From assembly GCA_000716465.1 (NCBI GenBank), contig JNWL01000047.1, positions 1 to 56,734 on the forward strand: a DNA stretch of 56,734 bases, in the 5' to 3' direction. Under the pieces are notes generated by a model. That model was not told where the DNA came from. It was given only the letters and a program-made list of their open reading frames with translations, and ran no database searches. A program made the translations under genes and the position numbers. This document shows positions 47,219 to 54,934 of the stretch, piece by piece (position 1 is the stretch's first letter; every line of letters starts with the position of its first letter). The stretch is from Streptomyces bikiniensis. GTDB taxonomy: Bacteria; Actinomycetota; Actinomycetes; Streptomycetales; Streptomycetaceae.

Positions 47219-49119
47219 TTCGACTCCTCCACCTTCTCCGGTACGCTCCCGGCCGGTTCGCCGCCGGCGCCGGCCGGCGGTGTGCAGTGCTCCTCCACGA
47301 AGCCCGCGATCAGGTCGGCCACCGTCCGCGCGTGCCGGGCGTCGGTCAGGATCGTGTCGTGCCCGCCCCGCTCGACGACCGTCACCTCGCCGTGGCTGCC
47401 GGCCTCCTGGTGGGAGCGGACGAGGTCGTGGTACATGAGCAGCTGGTCCGGATCCATGTCGACCGTGACCTGCGCGGCGACGACCAGGCCCGGGGCCGGT
47501 ACGGGGGGCAGCTCGCCCTCGTAGGCCTCCAGTTCCGCGCGGACGGCCGTCCACTCGCGGGAGGCGGCCTGCCAGAGACGCGCGTCGGTGTAGAGGGCGA
47601 AAGCCTTGTCCCGGTACGAGTACGGCAGGTGGTCCACCCAGCGGGGGCGGGTCATCAGGGCGCCGGTGCCCAGTCGCGTCCAGCGCGCCAGCTCGGCCAG
47701 CGACGTGGTGAACAGCTCGCTGCCCCGCCGCTGCCGGTCCGACCGGATCAGCTGCGCCGGGTGCGTCGGGTCGAGGTAGACGACGCCGGCCACCCGGTCG
47801 CCGAGCTGCTGCGCCACCCGGCGGTTGAGCTCGGCGCCGAGGGAGTGCCCGACGAGCACCACCTTGCGGTCGTCCGGCAGGGCACCGCGGATCAGGTCCT
47901 CCAGGTCGTCCACCGACTCCTGTACGGAATAGGGGGCGTCCCGCAGCCGGCGGCTGGGCCCGTAGCCCGCGCGCGCGTAGCTGAGCACCGGTTGGCCGAT
48001 GTCGAACGCGAGCCGCTCGATCATCCACGAGAAGTGCTCGGTGGTGGAGGCGAGGCCGTGGCTGAAGACCAGGACGGGACGGTCGGCCAGGTCCTGGCCG
48101 CCGACGTCGTACGAGAGCGTGTTGCCGTACCGAGTGGTGACGGTACGGGAGTTGGGCCAGCCGGCCAGCGCGTGGGCGCGGCGCTGCGTGGCCACGACAC
48201 CCGCGGCGGTGACCCCGGCCGCGAGGAGCACGAGGGCGGTCTTGATCATCCGGTCGTCGCGGCCGGCGACCACCGGGAACGTCTTGGGCGCGGACGTGTA
48301 CGCGACCATCGGGTGCATCGCGGGGAACGCCGTCATGAAGCGGCCCAGTCCCATCACGAAGGCGTTGACCACGTGGAAGCTGCCGACCGCGCCGATCATC
48401 GGCCGGGTCATTCGCCCGCCGGCCAGGTAGACGACGGGGAAGAGGCACTCCATGGCCAGGACCGCGTGCTGCGTGACCTTGCTGGCGCGCGGGTAGCGCT
48501 GCGTCAGCCGGTAGGCGCGCTCGAATCCGTAGGTGCGGGTGCGCAGGACGCCGGGAAGGGCGGAGCCGTCACGCCACTTCGTCCCGGCCAGCTTGGCCAG
48601 GCCGGACAGCGAGTACGACATGTTCGCCTGGATCGCCAGGTACCACATCAGGGCGTCCTGGACCTCGGGGCTGCGGGACAGCCGCGCGAGGCCGGTGACC
48701 GCCTGGACCTGGGTGGCCACCTGGTCGGAGCCGTCCGTGCCGTAGCGGTGGCGGGCCTGCAGGACGGTGGTCGTGAGGCCGAGGTAGAGGTCGCCCGCGG
48801 CGCGCCACCGGCTGTTGCCGGGGGCGAGCATCGCCAGGCTGCACGCCACGCGCGAGGCGTGCAGGGCCATCGTGGTGCGCCTGCCGCTCACCAGGTCGGT
48901 GAGCTTCTGAATGGCCGGCATCTTGCTCTCCGGCGTCTGCCTCATGATGTCCCAGTCGTTGAGGCCGCCCGGCCTCAGGTTCCGGTGCTGGTGCAGGTAT
49001 TCGAGGGACGAGGAGAGGCTGGAGAGAGCTGCGAGGCGTTCCGATATGCCGATCGCGCGAGTTCGTGAAATCGGTATCGGGGAAAAAATCGCACGGGAAA
49101 GCCGCTTTAAGACATTCAT
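47215..49119 (-). CDS. linH: LinH-type fusion of membrane domain and alpha/beta hydrolase
   Basis: A 634-residue protein from ATG 49117-49119. Residues 1-310 form a polytopic membrane region of HTTM/SdpB flavour (YLAIQANMSYSLSGLAKLAG, TKWRDGSALPGVLRTRTYG). Residues 330-620 form an alpha/beta hydrolase with nucleophile Ser426 in VGHSLGAE and late His587 in RGGHDTIL. This fusion is the diagnostic architecture of the linaridin enzyme CypH/LinH. Codon 4 is TTA, so translation would need bldA tRNA. It lies downstream of the two precursor genes and a strong hairpin. Confidence 0.8.
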   Translation of the reverse strand: MNVLKRLSRAIFSPIPISRTRAIGISERLAALSSLSSSLEYLHQHRNLRPGGLNDWDIMRQTPESKMPAIQKLTDLVSGRRTTMALHASRVACSLAMLAPGNSRWRAAGDLYLGLTTTVLQARHRYGTDGSDQVATQVQAVTGLARLSRSPEVQDALMWYLAIQANMSYSLSGLAKLAGTKWRDGSALPGVLRTRTYGFERAYRLTQRYPRASKVTQHAVLAMECLFPVVYLAGGRMTRPMIGAVGSFHVVNAFVMGLGRFMTAFPAMHPMVAYTSAPKTFPVVAGRDDRMIKTALVLLAAGVTAAGVVATQRRAHALAGWPNSRTVTTRYGNTLSYDVGGQDLADRPVLVFSHGLASTTEHFSWMIERLAFDIGQPVLSYARAGYGPSRRLRDAPYSVQESVDDLEDLIRGALPDDRKVVLVGHSLGAELNRRVAQQLGDRVAGVVYLDPTHPAQLIRSDRQRRGSELFTTSLAELARWTRLGTGALMTRPRWVDHLPYSYRDKAFALYTDARLWQAASREWTAVRAELEAYEGELPPVPAPGLVVAAQVTVDMDPDQLLMYHDLVRSHQEAGSHGEVTVVERGGHDTILTDARHARTVADLIAGFVEEHCTPPAGAGGEPAGSVPEKVEESK

Positions 49120-49179
49120 ACCGAAGTTTTACTCCGCGTCGAATCGGCTGCGGGTGCTACCGAACGGTAGGATCGGGTG

Positions 49180-49214
49180 CCTGCCGGGCCACGATTCCAG
49201 CGTGGCCCGGCAGG
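49180..49214 (-). terminator. Perfect hairpin between precursor genes and linH
   Basis: CCTGCCGGGCCACG (49180-49193) pairs perfectly with 49201-49214 around a 7-base loop. It lies between the last precursor stop (49303) and the linH start (49119). As a partial terminator it would give more precursor than enzyme transcript, as is common in RiPP operons. There is no T run. Confidence 0.65.
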
Positions 49215-49302
49215 TCTCTCCGCCTCCGGACTCAAGCTCCCGGAGGGTGTTCCCGAGAAGTCGCCAGGACTCCTCGCGCGGTGCTCACTCGGAAGCGAGC
49301 AC

Positions 49303-49494
49303 TCAGTCGTTCGCCCCGGCCTCGTACGCCTGGACGGTGACCCACGCCGCGCCCGCGCCGCCGGCGAATCCCACGCCGAAAGCGATCAGCGCCGGGGTGG
49401 CCTGCACGGGCATCATGGCGCCGAACTCGCCGTGCGCCTCGTCCGAGAGGTGCTGCGGGGTGACAGCGACGACGCTGTCCACGATCCTGCTCAT
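49303..49494 (-). CDS. linA2: Linaridin-type precursor peptide 2
   Basis: A 63-residue peptide from ATG 49492-49494 behind a strong GGAGG. The leader is polar (VTPQHLSDEAHGEFGA) and ends with PVQATP at 29-34, an exact PxxxTP linaridin motif. By analogy with cypemycin (PAM/ATP) the core should start at Ala32: ATPALIAFGVGFAGGAGAAW and 12 more residues ending in AND. The core has two Thr, no Ser and no Cys, and is Gly/Ala-rich with GxxxG-like spacing. Length and motif position match the sister gene, so the two are paralogues. Confidence 0.75.
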   Translation of the reverse strand: MSRIVDSVVAVTPQHLSDEAHGEFGAMMPVQATPALIAFGVGFAGGAGAAWVTVQAYEAGAND

Positions 49495-49537
49495 TTCGGT
49501 TTCCTCCTGAGAGTCGGTCGTGCGGGATGGAAAGGGG

Positions 49538-49729
49538 TCAGCCGTTGACGCGGCCGGTGACGTAGGCGCCGACCACGGCGCCGGCGCCGACCACGGCACC
49601 GCCGACGTACCAGCAGGTGGCCACCGCGGCCGGGGTGGCCAGGACCGGCGCCGCGGCGTCGTCCTGGTAGCCCTGCTCCAGGGTGCCGAAGTCCTGCGTG
49701 TTCATGAATCCGGCGATCTTGTGCTCCAT
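49538..49729 (-). CDS. linA1: Linaridin-type precursor peptide 1
   Basis: A 63-residue peptide from ATG 49727-49729. The leader (MNTQDFGTLEQGYQDDAAA) contains a DF..L element like that of the cypemycin leader and ends with PVLATP at 28-33, again PxxxTP. The predicted core from Ala31 is ATPAAVATCWYVGGAVVGAG plus 13 residues ending VNG. It contains three Thr and one internal Cys (Cys39), not a C-terminal Cys, which fits the lack of a decarboxylase gene. It is first in the operon, 43 bases before the second precursor. Confidence 0.75.
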   Translation of the reverse strand: MEHKIAGFMNTQDFGTLEQGYQDDAAAPVLATPAAVATCWYVGGAVVGAGAVVGAYVTGRVNG

Positions 49730-50833
49730 TACCGGTATCTCCCGTCTGTTCGTGGCGAGTAAGACGTCCGAGCTGGGACCGAAGGCCCTCCCGGGCCGCA
49801 GGACATGAAAGGGGTTGCTCGCCGCACTGTGCCGGAAGAGTCGAAGGACCCCGTCGACCGAGGTGCACGACTCTCGACCTACGCGCGTCACAAAGAAAGC
49901 CGGAATCACTGATTCCCGTTTCCGTGATCGCGCGACGCCTCCAAAACCGGTTCCACGCCCGTGCCACCCGGAACAAACGCCTGACGGCTCGTCAAGACGT
50001 CGGCATCCGTTTTTCGAGTGCCTGTTCCCATGGTGCGCGGATCACGCTAGCCGACGATCGATCGCCTGCAACAGGCCACCAGAACCTTCTGACTTGATCC
50101 GGCACGGCCGACCTAAAGATCTTGACGCTCCGGACGCATCCCTACGTGCCCGTTCCCGGAAGATGCCCGAGTTAAAGCACCAGTAAAGGTTGTCCATATA
50201 GCACCTAATTCCGGCCGGAAGATCATGGAGGTCACCCGTCGACGCCCCAGCGGACGCGTCGGCCGCCGAAGCACCCGTGCACGATGCGGGGCCGGCGCGG
50301 CCGGCGATGGAAGAACCGGAAGTCAGGAAGTACGGACCGACCTGGCCCTCACGGCCGGCGAGCCATGCCCGTACGGCCTTCGAGCGGTGGGCCGAGCACC
50401 GGCCGGCACCCGGACACACCTTCCTCCTTCACCCCGTTCCGACCCTCCACCAGCACGGACAACGGCGTCAGCCGCACGATTTCCCGCGTGTCCGACGATC
50501 ACGTCCACACATCCTTCACCCGACCGTTCACGCGCAGCAAGCGAGCCCGAAACCAAGCGTTTCGGATCAATGAGGACATCACCTGCCTTTGGGCAATACT
50601 TTACGAGTACGACGCACGCCACATTGCGACCCAAGGCTCGGATACCCCCACCCGTAAGCCACCTGGCTAAAACCTGGTGGCCGCCTCGAACGAAACCAGA
50701 CTGAACTGAAAGGTGGCGAAAATTCGTTTGCCCCTTGAAGGTGGATGCGCCCAAGGCTTCCGGCATATTTACCCGGGATAGTCGCCTTCCCCACGGCGCG
50801 ACGGATCGGGCGCTCATGCGAGAAGCAAGAGAG
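49730..50833. other. 1.1-kb non-coding stretch upstream of the linaridin operon
   Basis: I see no supportable gene; the open frames here have antisense-like composition. The sequence is AT-richer than the surroundings (for example 50170-50215 and 50560-50720). It must contain the promoter of the linA1 operon, near 49740-49900. It probably includes decayed plasmid DNA at its far end. Confidence 0.4.
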
Positions 50834-52015
50834 TCACGTCTTCGTCGACGAGCTGTGGCGTCGTTGCGGGAGCGGCAAGGACGGCTTCGACGCGGTGCGC
50901 GGCACCGCATCAGCTCCACCGTCACGCCCGGCGACCTGCTCACCCCCGGGAACGAGCCGGGCGGGCACGTCGCCCACCACGGAGTCACCGGAAGGGCCGA
51001 CGCGACCGCACAGCACAACGATCAGGATTCCCGGCCCCTCGATCCCACCACCGGCCGCCGGCTGACCTGGCCGCACACCGGCGTGATGCCACGGCAAGCG
51101 GAACCCCTCTCTCATCTGACAGCGAAGAACTCCCGACCCGGACCGGAACCGGCCAAGCACCCGCACCCCGCCCGGCACCGCAAACGGGGGCGCGACAGGC
51201 ACGACAAGACGACGGACGGACACCCCGGCGTAGGCGGCGGCGAGCACGGCCAGAGCGTCAGCCTCAGCGTCGCTGATCCAGCCCGTCAGGCGGTCTTCAT
51301 CGGCCACGTCGTCGGGCAGTTCCAGAACCGGGTCATCAAGCCGGAACCGGCACTCCCTCTCCTCGCCGGACCACACGGTCAAGGTGGCCGACGGCATGTC
51401 CACGGGCACGGCGATCTTGTCGTGGGCCAGGAGCCAGGCGACCACCACCGCCCGGCCAAACCACGGGCGGGTACCGGCCCCGGCAGCGGGAGCAGGGGCG
51501 GGGAAGTCGTCGTGGCGGCGGTGCCAGTTCACCACCACCGCCCGTCCCACCCCCGCCATCCGCACGACCTCCGCCAGGAACACCGCACCCCCCTCCGGGC
51601 CGGGGCCGAGGGGGGCGAGCACGGTAAGCCGGGAGCGGCGGCCCAGGGCGAGAGCGCACAGGGCCCACCAGTCCACCGACGGGCGTACGACGGGCAGCAG
51701 GGCGATGTCCCGACCGGAATACAACAGGACGTCCATGACCCCGCCCCGGGCACGCTTGCAGTCGACCCCCACCATGCCGATGGGGGTGATCCAGCCGAGG
51801 CGCACGATCTGGTCCCACTCGGTGCGGCGCACGCCGAGGCGGCGGGCGGCCCGGTCGGGGCCAAGGGGAACATGGCGATCCAGGAGGGCGGGCAGGTCCC
51901 GGCGCCGCGCGAGGGCGGCGACCTGCTCGGGGTGCACGTCCGGGGTGGTGGTGTCGGCGCCGAGATAGGCGAGGAGGCCGGCGCGGACGAGGTGGCCGAT
52001 CGCCGTGGCGGTCAC
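50834..52015 (-). CDS. Plasmid-type protein with helix-turn-helix segments
   Basis: This 393-residue protein starts at GTG 52013-52015, overlapping the stop of the upstream frame (GTGA). The segment AEVVRMAGVGRAVVVNWHRR, followed by HDDFP, is like the winged-helix motif at the N-terminus of many actinomycete N-6 DNA methylases and plasmid regulators. RRTEWDQIVRLGWITP may be a second one. No methylase motif follows. The C-terminal 100 residues (after about 290) are low-complexity and may be read-through into decayed DNA. A broken paralogue lies at 1474-1848. The likely role is DNA binding on a plasmid or island; the function is unknown. Confidence 0.55.
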   Translation of the reverse strand: MTATAIGHLVRAGLLAYLGADTTTPDVHPEQVAALARRRDLPALLDRHVPLGPDRAARRLGVRRTEWDQIVRLGWITPIGMVGVDCKRARGGVMDVLLYSGRDIALLPVVRPSVDWWALCALALGRRSRLTVLAPLGPGPEGGAVFLAEVVRMAGVGRAVVVNWHRRHDDFPAPAPAAGAGTRPWFGRAVVVAWLLAHDKIAVPVDMPSATLTVWSGEERECRFRLDDPVLELPDDVADEDRLTGWISDAEADALAVLAAAYAGVSVRRLVVPVAPPFAVPGGVRVLGRFRSGSGVLRCQMREGFRLPWHHAGVRPGQPAAGGGIEGPGILIVVLCGRVGPSGDSVVGDVPARLVPGGEQVAGRDGGADAVPRTASKPSLPLPQRRHSSSTKT

Positions 52016-52289
52016 GGGCGGCCGAACGGCAACGGCTCCCCCAGCGCTGCGGTCAGCCGCTCCGCCGCCCACCATGCCGACGCCGGACCCGGGAGCGCCG
52101 CGCGGATGCCCTCCGCGTCGGCGGCCTCCACCACGGCCCGCGGCCACCGGCCCGGCCCGGCATCCGGCGCCGGGACGCCCCCGAGGCCGCTGCCCACCGC
52201 CAGGCCGCCACCGACACCTTCAGGCGGCCCGCCGCCTCGCACACGCCGTACGCCTCCCACATCTCTCGCTCCTCGTCTCGCACCGGCAT
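52012..52289 (-). pseudogene. Upstream partner of the plasmid-type protein, with a one-base frameshift
   Basis: From ATG 52287-52289 the frame reads MPVRDEEREMWEAYGVCEAA and GRLKVSVAAWRWA, a helix-turn-helix-like start. It then loses the frame; the correct continuation (PAPDAGPGRWPRAVVEAADA ... EALGEPLPF type, ending GRP) is in another frame up to 52012. Adding one C to the C5 run at 52178-52182 would join both halves smoothly. This is either a recent mutation or a sequencing error in a homopolymer. It is translationally coupled to the next gene. Confidence 0.5.
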
Positions 52290-52455
52290 GCGGCCCGCCG
52301 ACCGGACCGGAACCGAAAGATGCCGGATTTTCATGCAATGTGTAAATAGGTGTTCGTGGCAGGGGGATTGGGGGTGTGCCGCTGGATCCGCGCTCGCGTA
52401 CGCGAGGGAGAGATTCACTCCGACGGGTGATCGACAAGGACCCCCCGGGAACGGT

Positions 52456-52483
52456 GAAACCCCCCGCATGAGCGGGGGGTTTC
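52456..52483. terminator. Perfect bidirectional terminator hairpin
   Basis: GAAACCCCCCGC (52456-52467) pairs perfectly with 52472-52483 around ATGA. With A residues on one side and T on the other it can work in both directions. It is isolated between the plasmid-type gene pair and the small secreted protein gene. The rest of 52290-52857 shows no gene. Confidence 0.75.
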
Positions 52484-52857
52484 GCTGGGGGCGCCGGGGG
52501 TGGGACAGGCCCCGAGATGCGGCCGCCGCCTCCCGTACAGGGGTGGACAGGAAGCCAGTGGACGGGCAGCCGGGAAGCGGTGAACAGCCGGCATCCGAGC
52601 GCCCACGACCACGGTGGAGCCTCGCCCCCTCGCCGCGGCGACACGGAGAAAGAGAGGGCACCGTCCGGCGCATCGGCAGCAGCACGATCGAGCGGCCCCG
52701 CCAGGCATTGTCCCATAACTCAGAGCAGAGGATGTCGAGTCGCCATAGACGGATCGGCTTGTCCGGTTACCATCCCCATCGCGCCTTCGACTGGACCCCG
52801 GCCAGCGGGTTGAACCGGACATCGGCAAGCGGTGCTGAGAGTTGCAGAACAGTCTTC

Positions 52858-52896
52858 AGCCCGTTCAGGCCTGTACACCCCACGCCTGAACGGGCT
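52858..52896 (-). terminator. Hairpin overlapping the end of the small secreted protein gene
   Basis: AGCCCGTTCAGGC (52858-52870) pairs perfectly with 52884-52896 around a 13-base loop. The stop codon (52865-52867) lies inside the stem. It probably ends or stabilises the transcript. Confidence 0.6.
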
Positions 52897-53176
52897 TCTT
52901 CAAGGAGGAGTTGACGGACGTGCAGTAGGCATACGAGGTAGTGCCGGCAGCCGCCTTTGCCCCCTGAGCAGTCTTTCCGTTCTTGCAGAGTGCCACTCCG
53001 ATGAAGGCACCGCCGCCCGTACACTTGACACCCGCGGTGTTGGAGTCGTTCCACACGACACTACATCGCATCGCCCTGGCGTCGACCGAATTCGCAGACG
53101 CACTTGCCCCGTTAACTACGGCGGCGGAGGCCGCAAGGGCAGCGACAGCTAAAACACTTCCAAGCTTACGCTTCAC
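52865..53176 (-). CDS. Small secreted protein with four cysteines
   Basis: This 103-residue protein starts at GTG 53174-53176, with GGGAG six to seven bases upstream. It has a classic signal peptide: KRK, then a hydrophobic stretch LGSVLAVAALAASAAVVNGA with a likely cut after ASA or SAN. The mature part of about 75 residues has four Cys, likely two disulfides, and is basic (LCKNGKTAQGAKAAAG, NSSLKKPVQAWGVQA). This looks like the chaplin-independent small secreted proteins frequent in Streptomyces. Function unknown; no partner gene nearby. Confidence 0.8.
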   Translation of the reverse strand: MKRKLGSVLAVAALAASAAVVNGASASANSVDARAMRCSVVWNDSNTAGVKCTGGGAFIGVALCKNGKTAQGAKAAAGTTSYAYCTSVNSSLKKPVQAWGVQA

Positions 53177-53377
53177 GATTCTCCCTCTTCTCGAGATTCA
53201 ACTGCCACCTTCACGTGGCCTTCTCATCCAGACCCTACGGCCACCCGAAATACGCTTCATACCGCGGCGGTTTGGTTTGCGGGTAAACCCTTGCGGTAGC
53301 CGTGCAGACACTGAGCTGTTTCCAACCTCAGTTTGAGCAGGTCAGATACAGGGTGAGGACCGCACCCGCAGCAACCG

Positions 53378-53404
53378 CTTCAAGCGCTTCAAGCGCTTCA
53401 AGCG
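53378..53404. repeat. Three tandem copies of CTTCAAGCG
   Basis: The 9-bp unit is repeated exactly three times and contains AGCGCT palindromes at the junctions. It lies in the 296-base gap between the secreted protein gene and the methyltransferase gene. No function is evident. Confidence 0.7.
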
Positions 53405-53472
53405 CTGAACACTTCGCGAAGCGCTGCAGACGGTCGCGAGCCGGCAGGTCGGCAACGACGATGGAAGACGGA

Positions 53473-54279
53473 TCAGCGCGCCGGTTCCGATGTGCCTCGC
53501 GCCTGGTCGCGGCCGGCGACCACCAGGTATCCATCGCTCTCGGGGTCGAAGGTGGTGGACTGCACCGTGAGCCCGACACTCCGCAACTGCGCCACGAGGT
53601 CCTCGTACTGGTAGGGCCAGATGGACAACCGCTCCGAGCAGGCTCGCACTGCCCCATCCGGCTCGATCTGGGCGACCACGATCTCGAGGAAGTGTTCCTG
53701 CTCCCAGCGCTGCTCGATCTGCCAGTAGTAGCTGACGACCGCATCGCGGTCGTTGCGGCGGATGAGTCGATCGCGGACGTCTACCCGTGAGCCGGCGGAG
53801 CGCACGAGCTCCCAGTTGCGTGAGTGGAGCACAAGGCGTCCGCCCGGGTTCAGCAGCCGCGACATCGCTTCCAGTGCGGTCAGGCGCTCGGCTGCGCCCT
53901 CGGCGTGCCCGAGCGAGTTGCCGACGCAGAACACCAGATCGAACGTGGAGTCCTCCAGGTGGTCGGGCAGCTCGTCCCAGCTCGCGCGGAGGGCTCGAAG
54001 CGAGACACCCTGCTCGTCGGCGGCCTTCTCGGTCCGGCGAACCATCCCATCACTGGCGTCTGCGGCAACCACGTCCAGGCCAAGACTCGCGAGACCGACG
54101 GCGAGCTGGCCGGTTCCACACGCGCAGTCGAGGACGCGCGCGTTGGACGGCAGAGAGCCCACGACATCGCTGTAGTAAACGGCGGCTGCCTGGGCGGGGG
54201 TCAGCCTGTCGTCCCCGATCAGCCACTCGTATACGTCGGAGAGCGCCCCATAGCCAGCCACCGCGATAACCTCCATCAC
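53473..54279 (-). CDS. SAM-dependent class I methyltransferase
   Basis: A 268-residue enzyme with motif I ARVLDCACGTGQLAVGLASL, an acidic residue in VVAADASDGMV, FDLVFCVGNSLGHAEG and LLNPGGRLVLHSRNWE. This fits the glycine/sarcosine-type and general small-molecule methyltransferase group; the substrate is unknown. The start is GTG 54277-54279 or ATG 54274-54276. It stands alone, over 4 kb from the biosynthetic operons, so a role in them is unproven. Confidence 0.82.
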   Translation of the reverse strand: MMEVIAVAGYGALSDVYEWLIGDDRLTPAQAAAVYYSDVVGSLPSNARVLDCACGTGQLAVGLASLGLDVVAADASDGMVRRTEKAADEQGVSLRALRASWDELPDHLEDSTFDLVFCVGNSLGHAEGAAERLTALEAMSRLLNPGGRLVLHSRNWELVRSAGSRVDVRDRLIRRNDRDAVVSYYWQIEQRWEQEHFLEIVVAQIEPDGAVRACSERLSIWPYQYEDLVAQLRSVGLTVQSTTFDPESDGYLVVAGRDQARGTSEPAR

Positions 54280-54579
54280 TCGACGACGCGCGGGCTAGAC
54301 CGCGCCTGCGATTCGGTCCCTGCGCCTCGCACTGTGCCGGGCCGTGTCAGCGAAGCATTGAGCAGGACCCAACCACTTCCGGTCGCTGAGACTCCACCGG
54401 ATTTCACGGGAAACCGCGGCACGCCGCACCGACGCAGGTCCCTACTCCACCAGCGCCGCATCGGCCACGATGGGCGCAGTTGCGGTGTCTGACCGCGAGT
54501 TGGACTGTCCTGCGCAACGACCAAGCTCCTGGTAGACGGGTTCTCAACCAAGATCACCCACGTCGGCCAGGAGCTTCGT
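54280..54579. other. Non-coding gap
   Basis: Three hundred bases between the methyltransferase start and the split transposase gene. No gene or clear signal is seen. The promoter of the methyltransferase must lie at its left edge. Confidence 0.3.
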
Positions 54580-54693
54580 GTGGTTGCCTCCCCGTCCTCG
54601 ATCGATCCGTCCAGCCGCACCTTGCGGTTCCTGACCGGACAACTGACAGCCCGGCGTCAGGAGATCGGAATGCGGTGGCGGCGCCTTTCCCCC
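54580..54693 (+). pseudogene. 5' end of an IS5-like (HTH_Tnp) transposase gene, interrupted
   Basis: From GTG 54580, with AGGAG six bases upstream, the frame reads VVASPSSIDPSSRTLRFLTG, then RRQEIGMRWRRLS. This is the N-terminus of a transposase type whose next segment (ARQALLVLAHLRCGDTYAQL) is found only at 56530. The two halves therefore belong to one gene split by the IS110-family insertion. Confidence 0.65.
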
Positions 54694-54934
54694 CCCGTTA
54701 CCTTTTTCGTGGCTCCGCAACGGGGCCTCCGACCTTCGGGTCCGGCATGACTTCCCCCCCTTGTTGTTCATGATCCGGGGGGTGGTGTCACCGGGTTCGG
54801 AGGCATCGACGGACCGCTGATGAGGGGCTTGAGCACCGGCTTCACCCAAGGCCGGAAGAGCTCTCCGTAACGTGGATGTGGCAGCTCGGTGCCCAGGCAA
54901 AGCCGGACGAAAAGCGTGATGGAGGGGCCTGCGC

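Noticed and set aside
46640..49119. A canonical SDP toxin system (SdpABC)
   Set aside because: The SdpA-like and SdpB-like parts fit. However, the hydrolase fusion, methyltransferase, exporter and PxxxTP precursors fit linaridin clusters better, and no SdpC-like precursor or SdpI/SdpR immunity pair is visible.
49303..49729. The two small peptides as lanthipeptide precursors
   Set aside because: They have almost no Ser or Cys, no LanB/LanM/LanKC lies nearby, and both carry PxxxTP, which points to linaridins instead.
50323..51018. Minus-strand 231-residue frame
   Set aside because: Arg/Gly/Val-rich composition with no motif, and it overlaps the doubtful end of another gene. Probably chance open sequence.
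53378..53404. CRISPR array
   Set aside because: The units are 9 bp and directly adjacent without spacers. No cas gene is present, and no CRISPR array is seen anywhere in the window.
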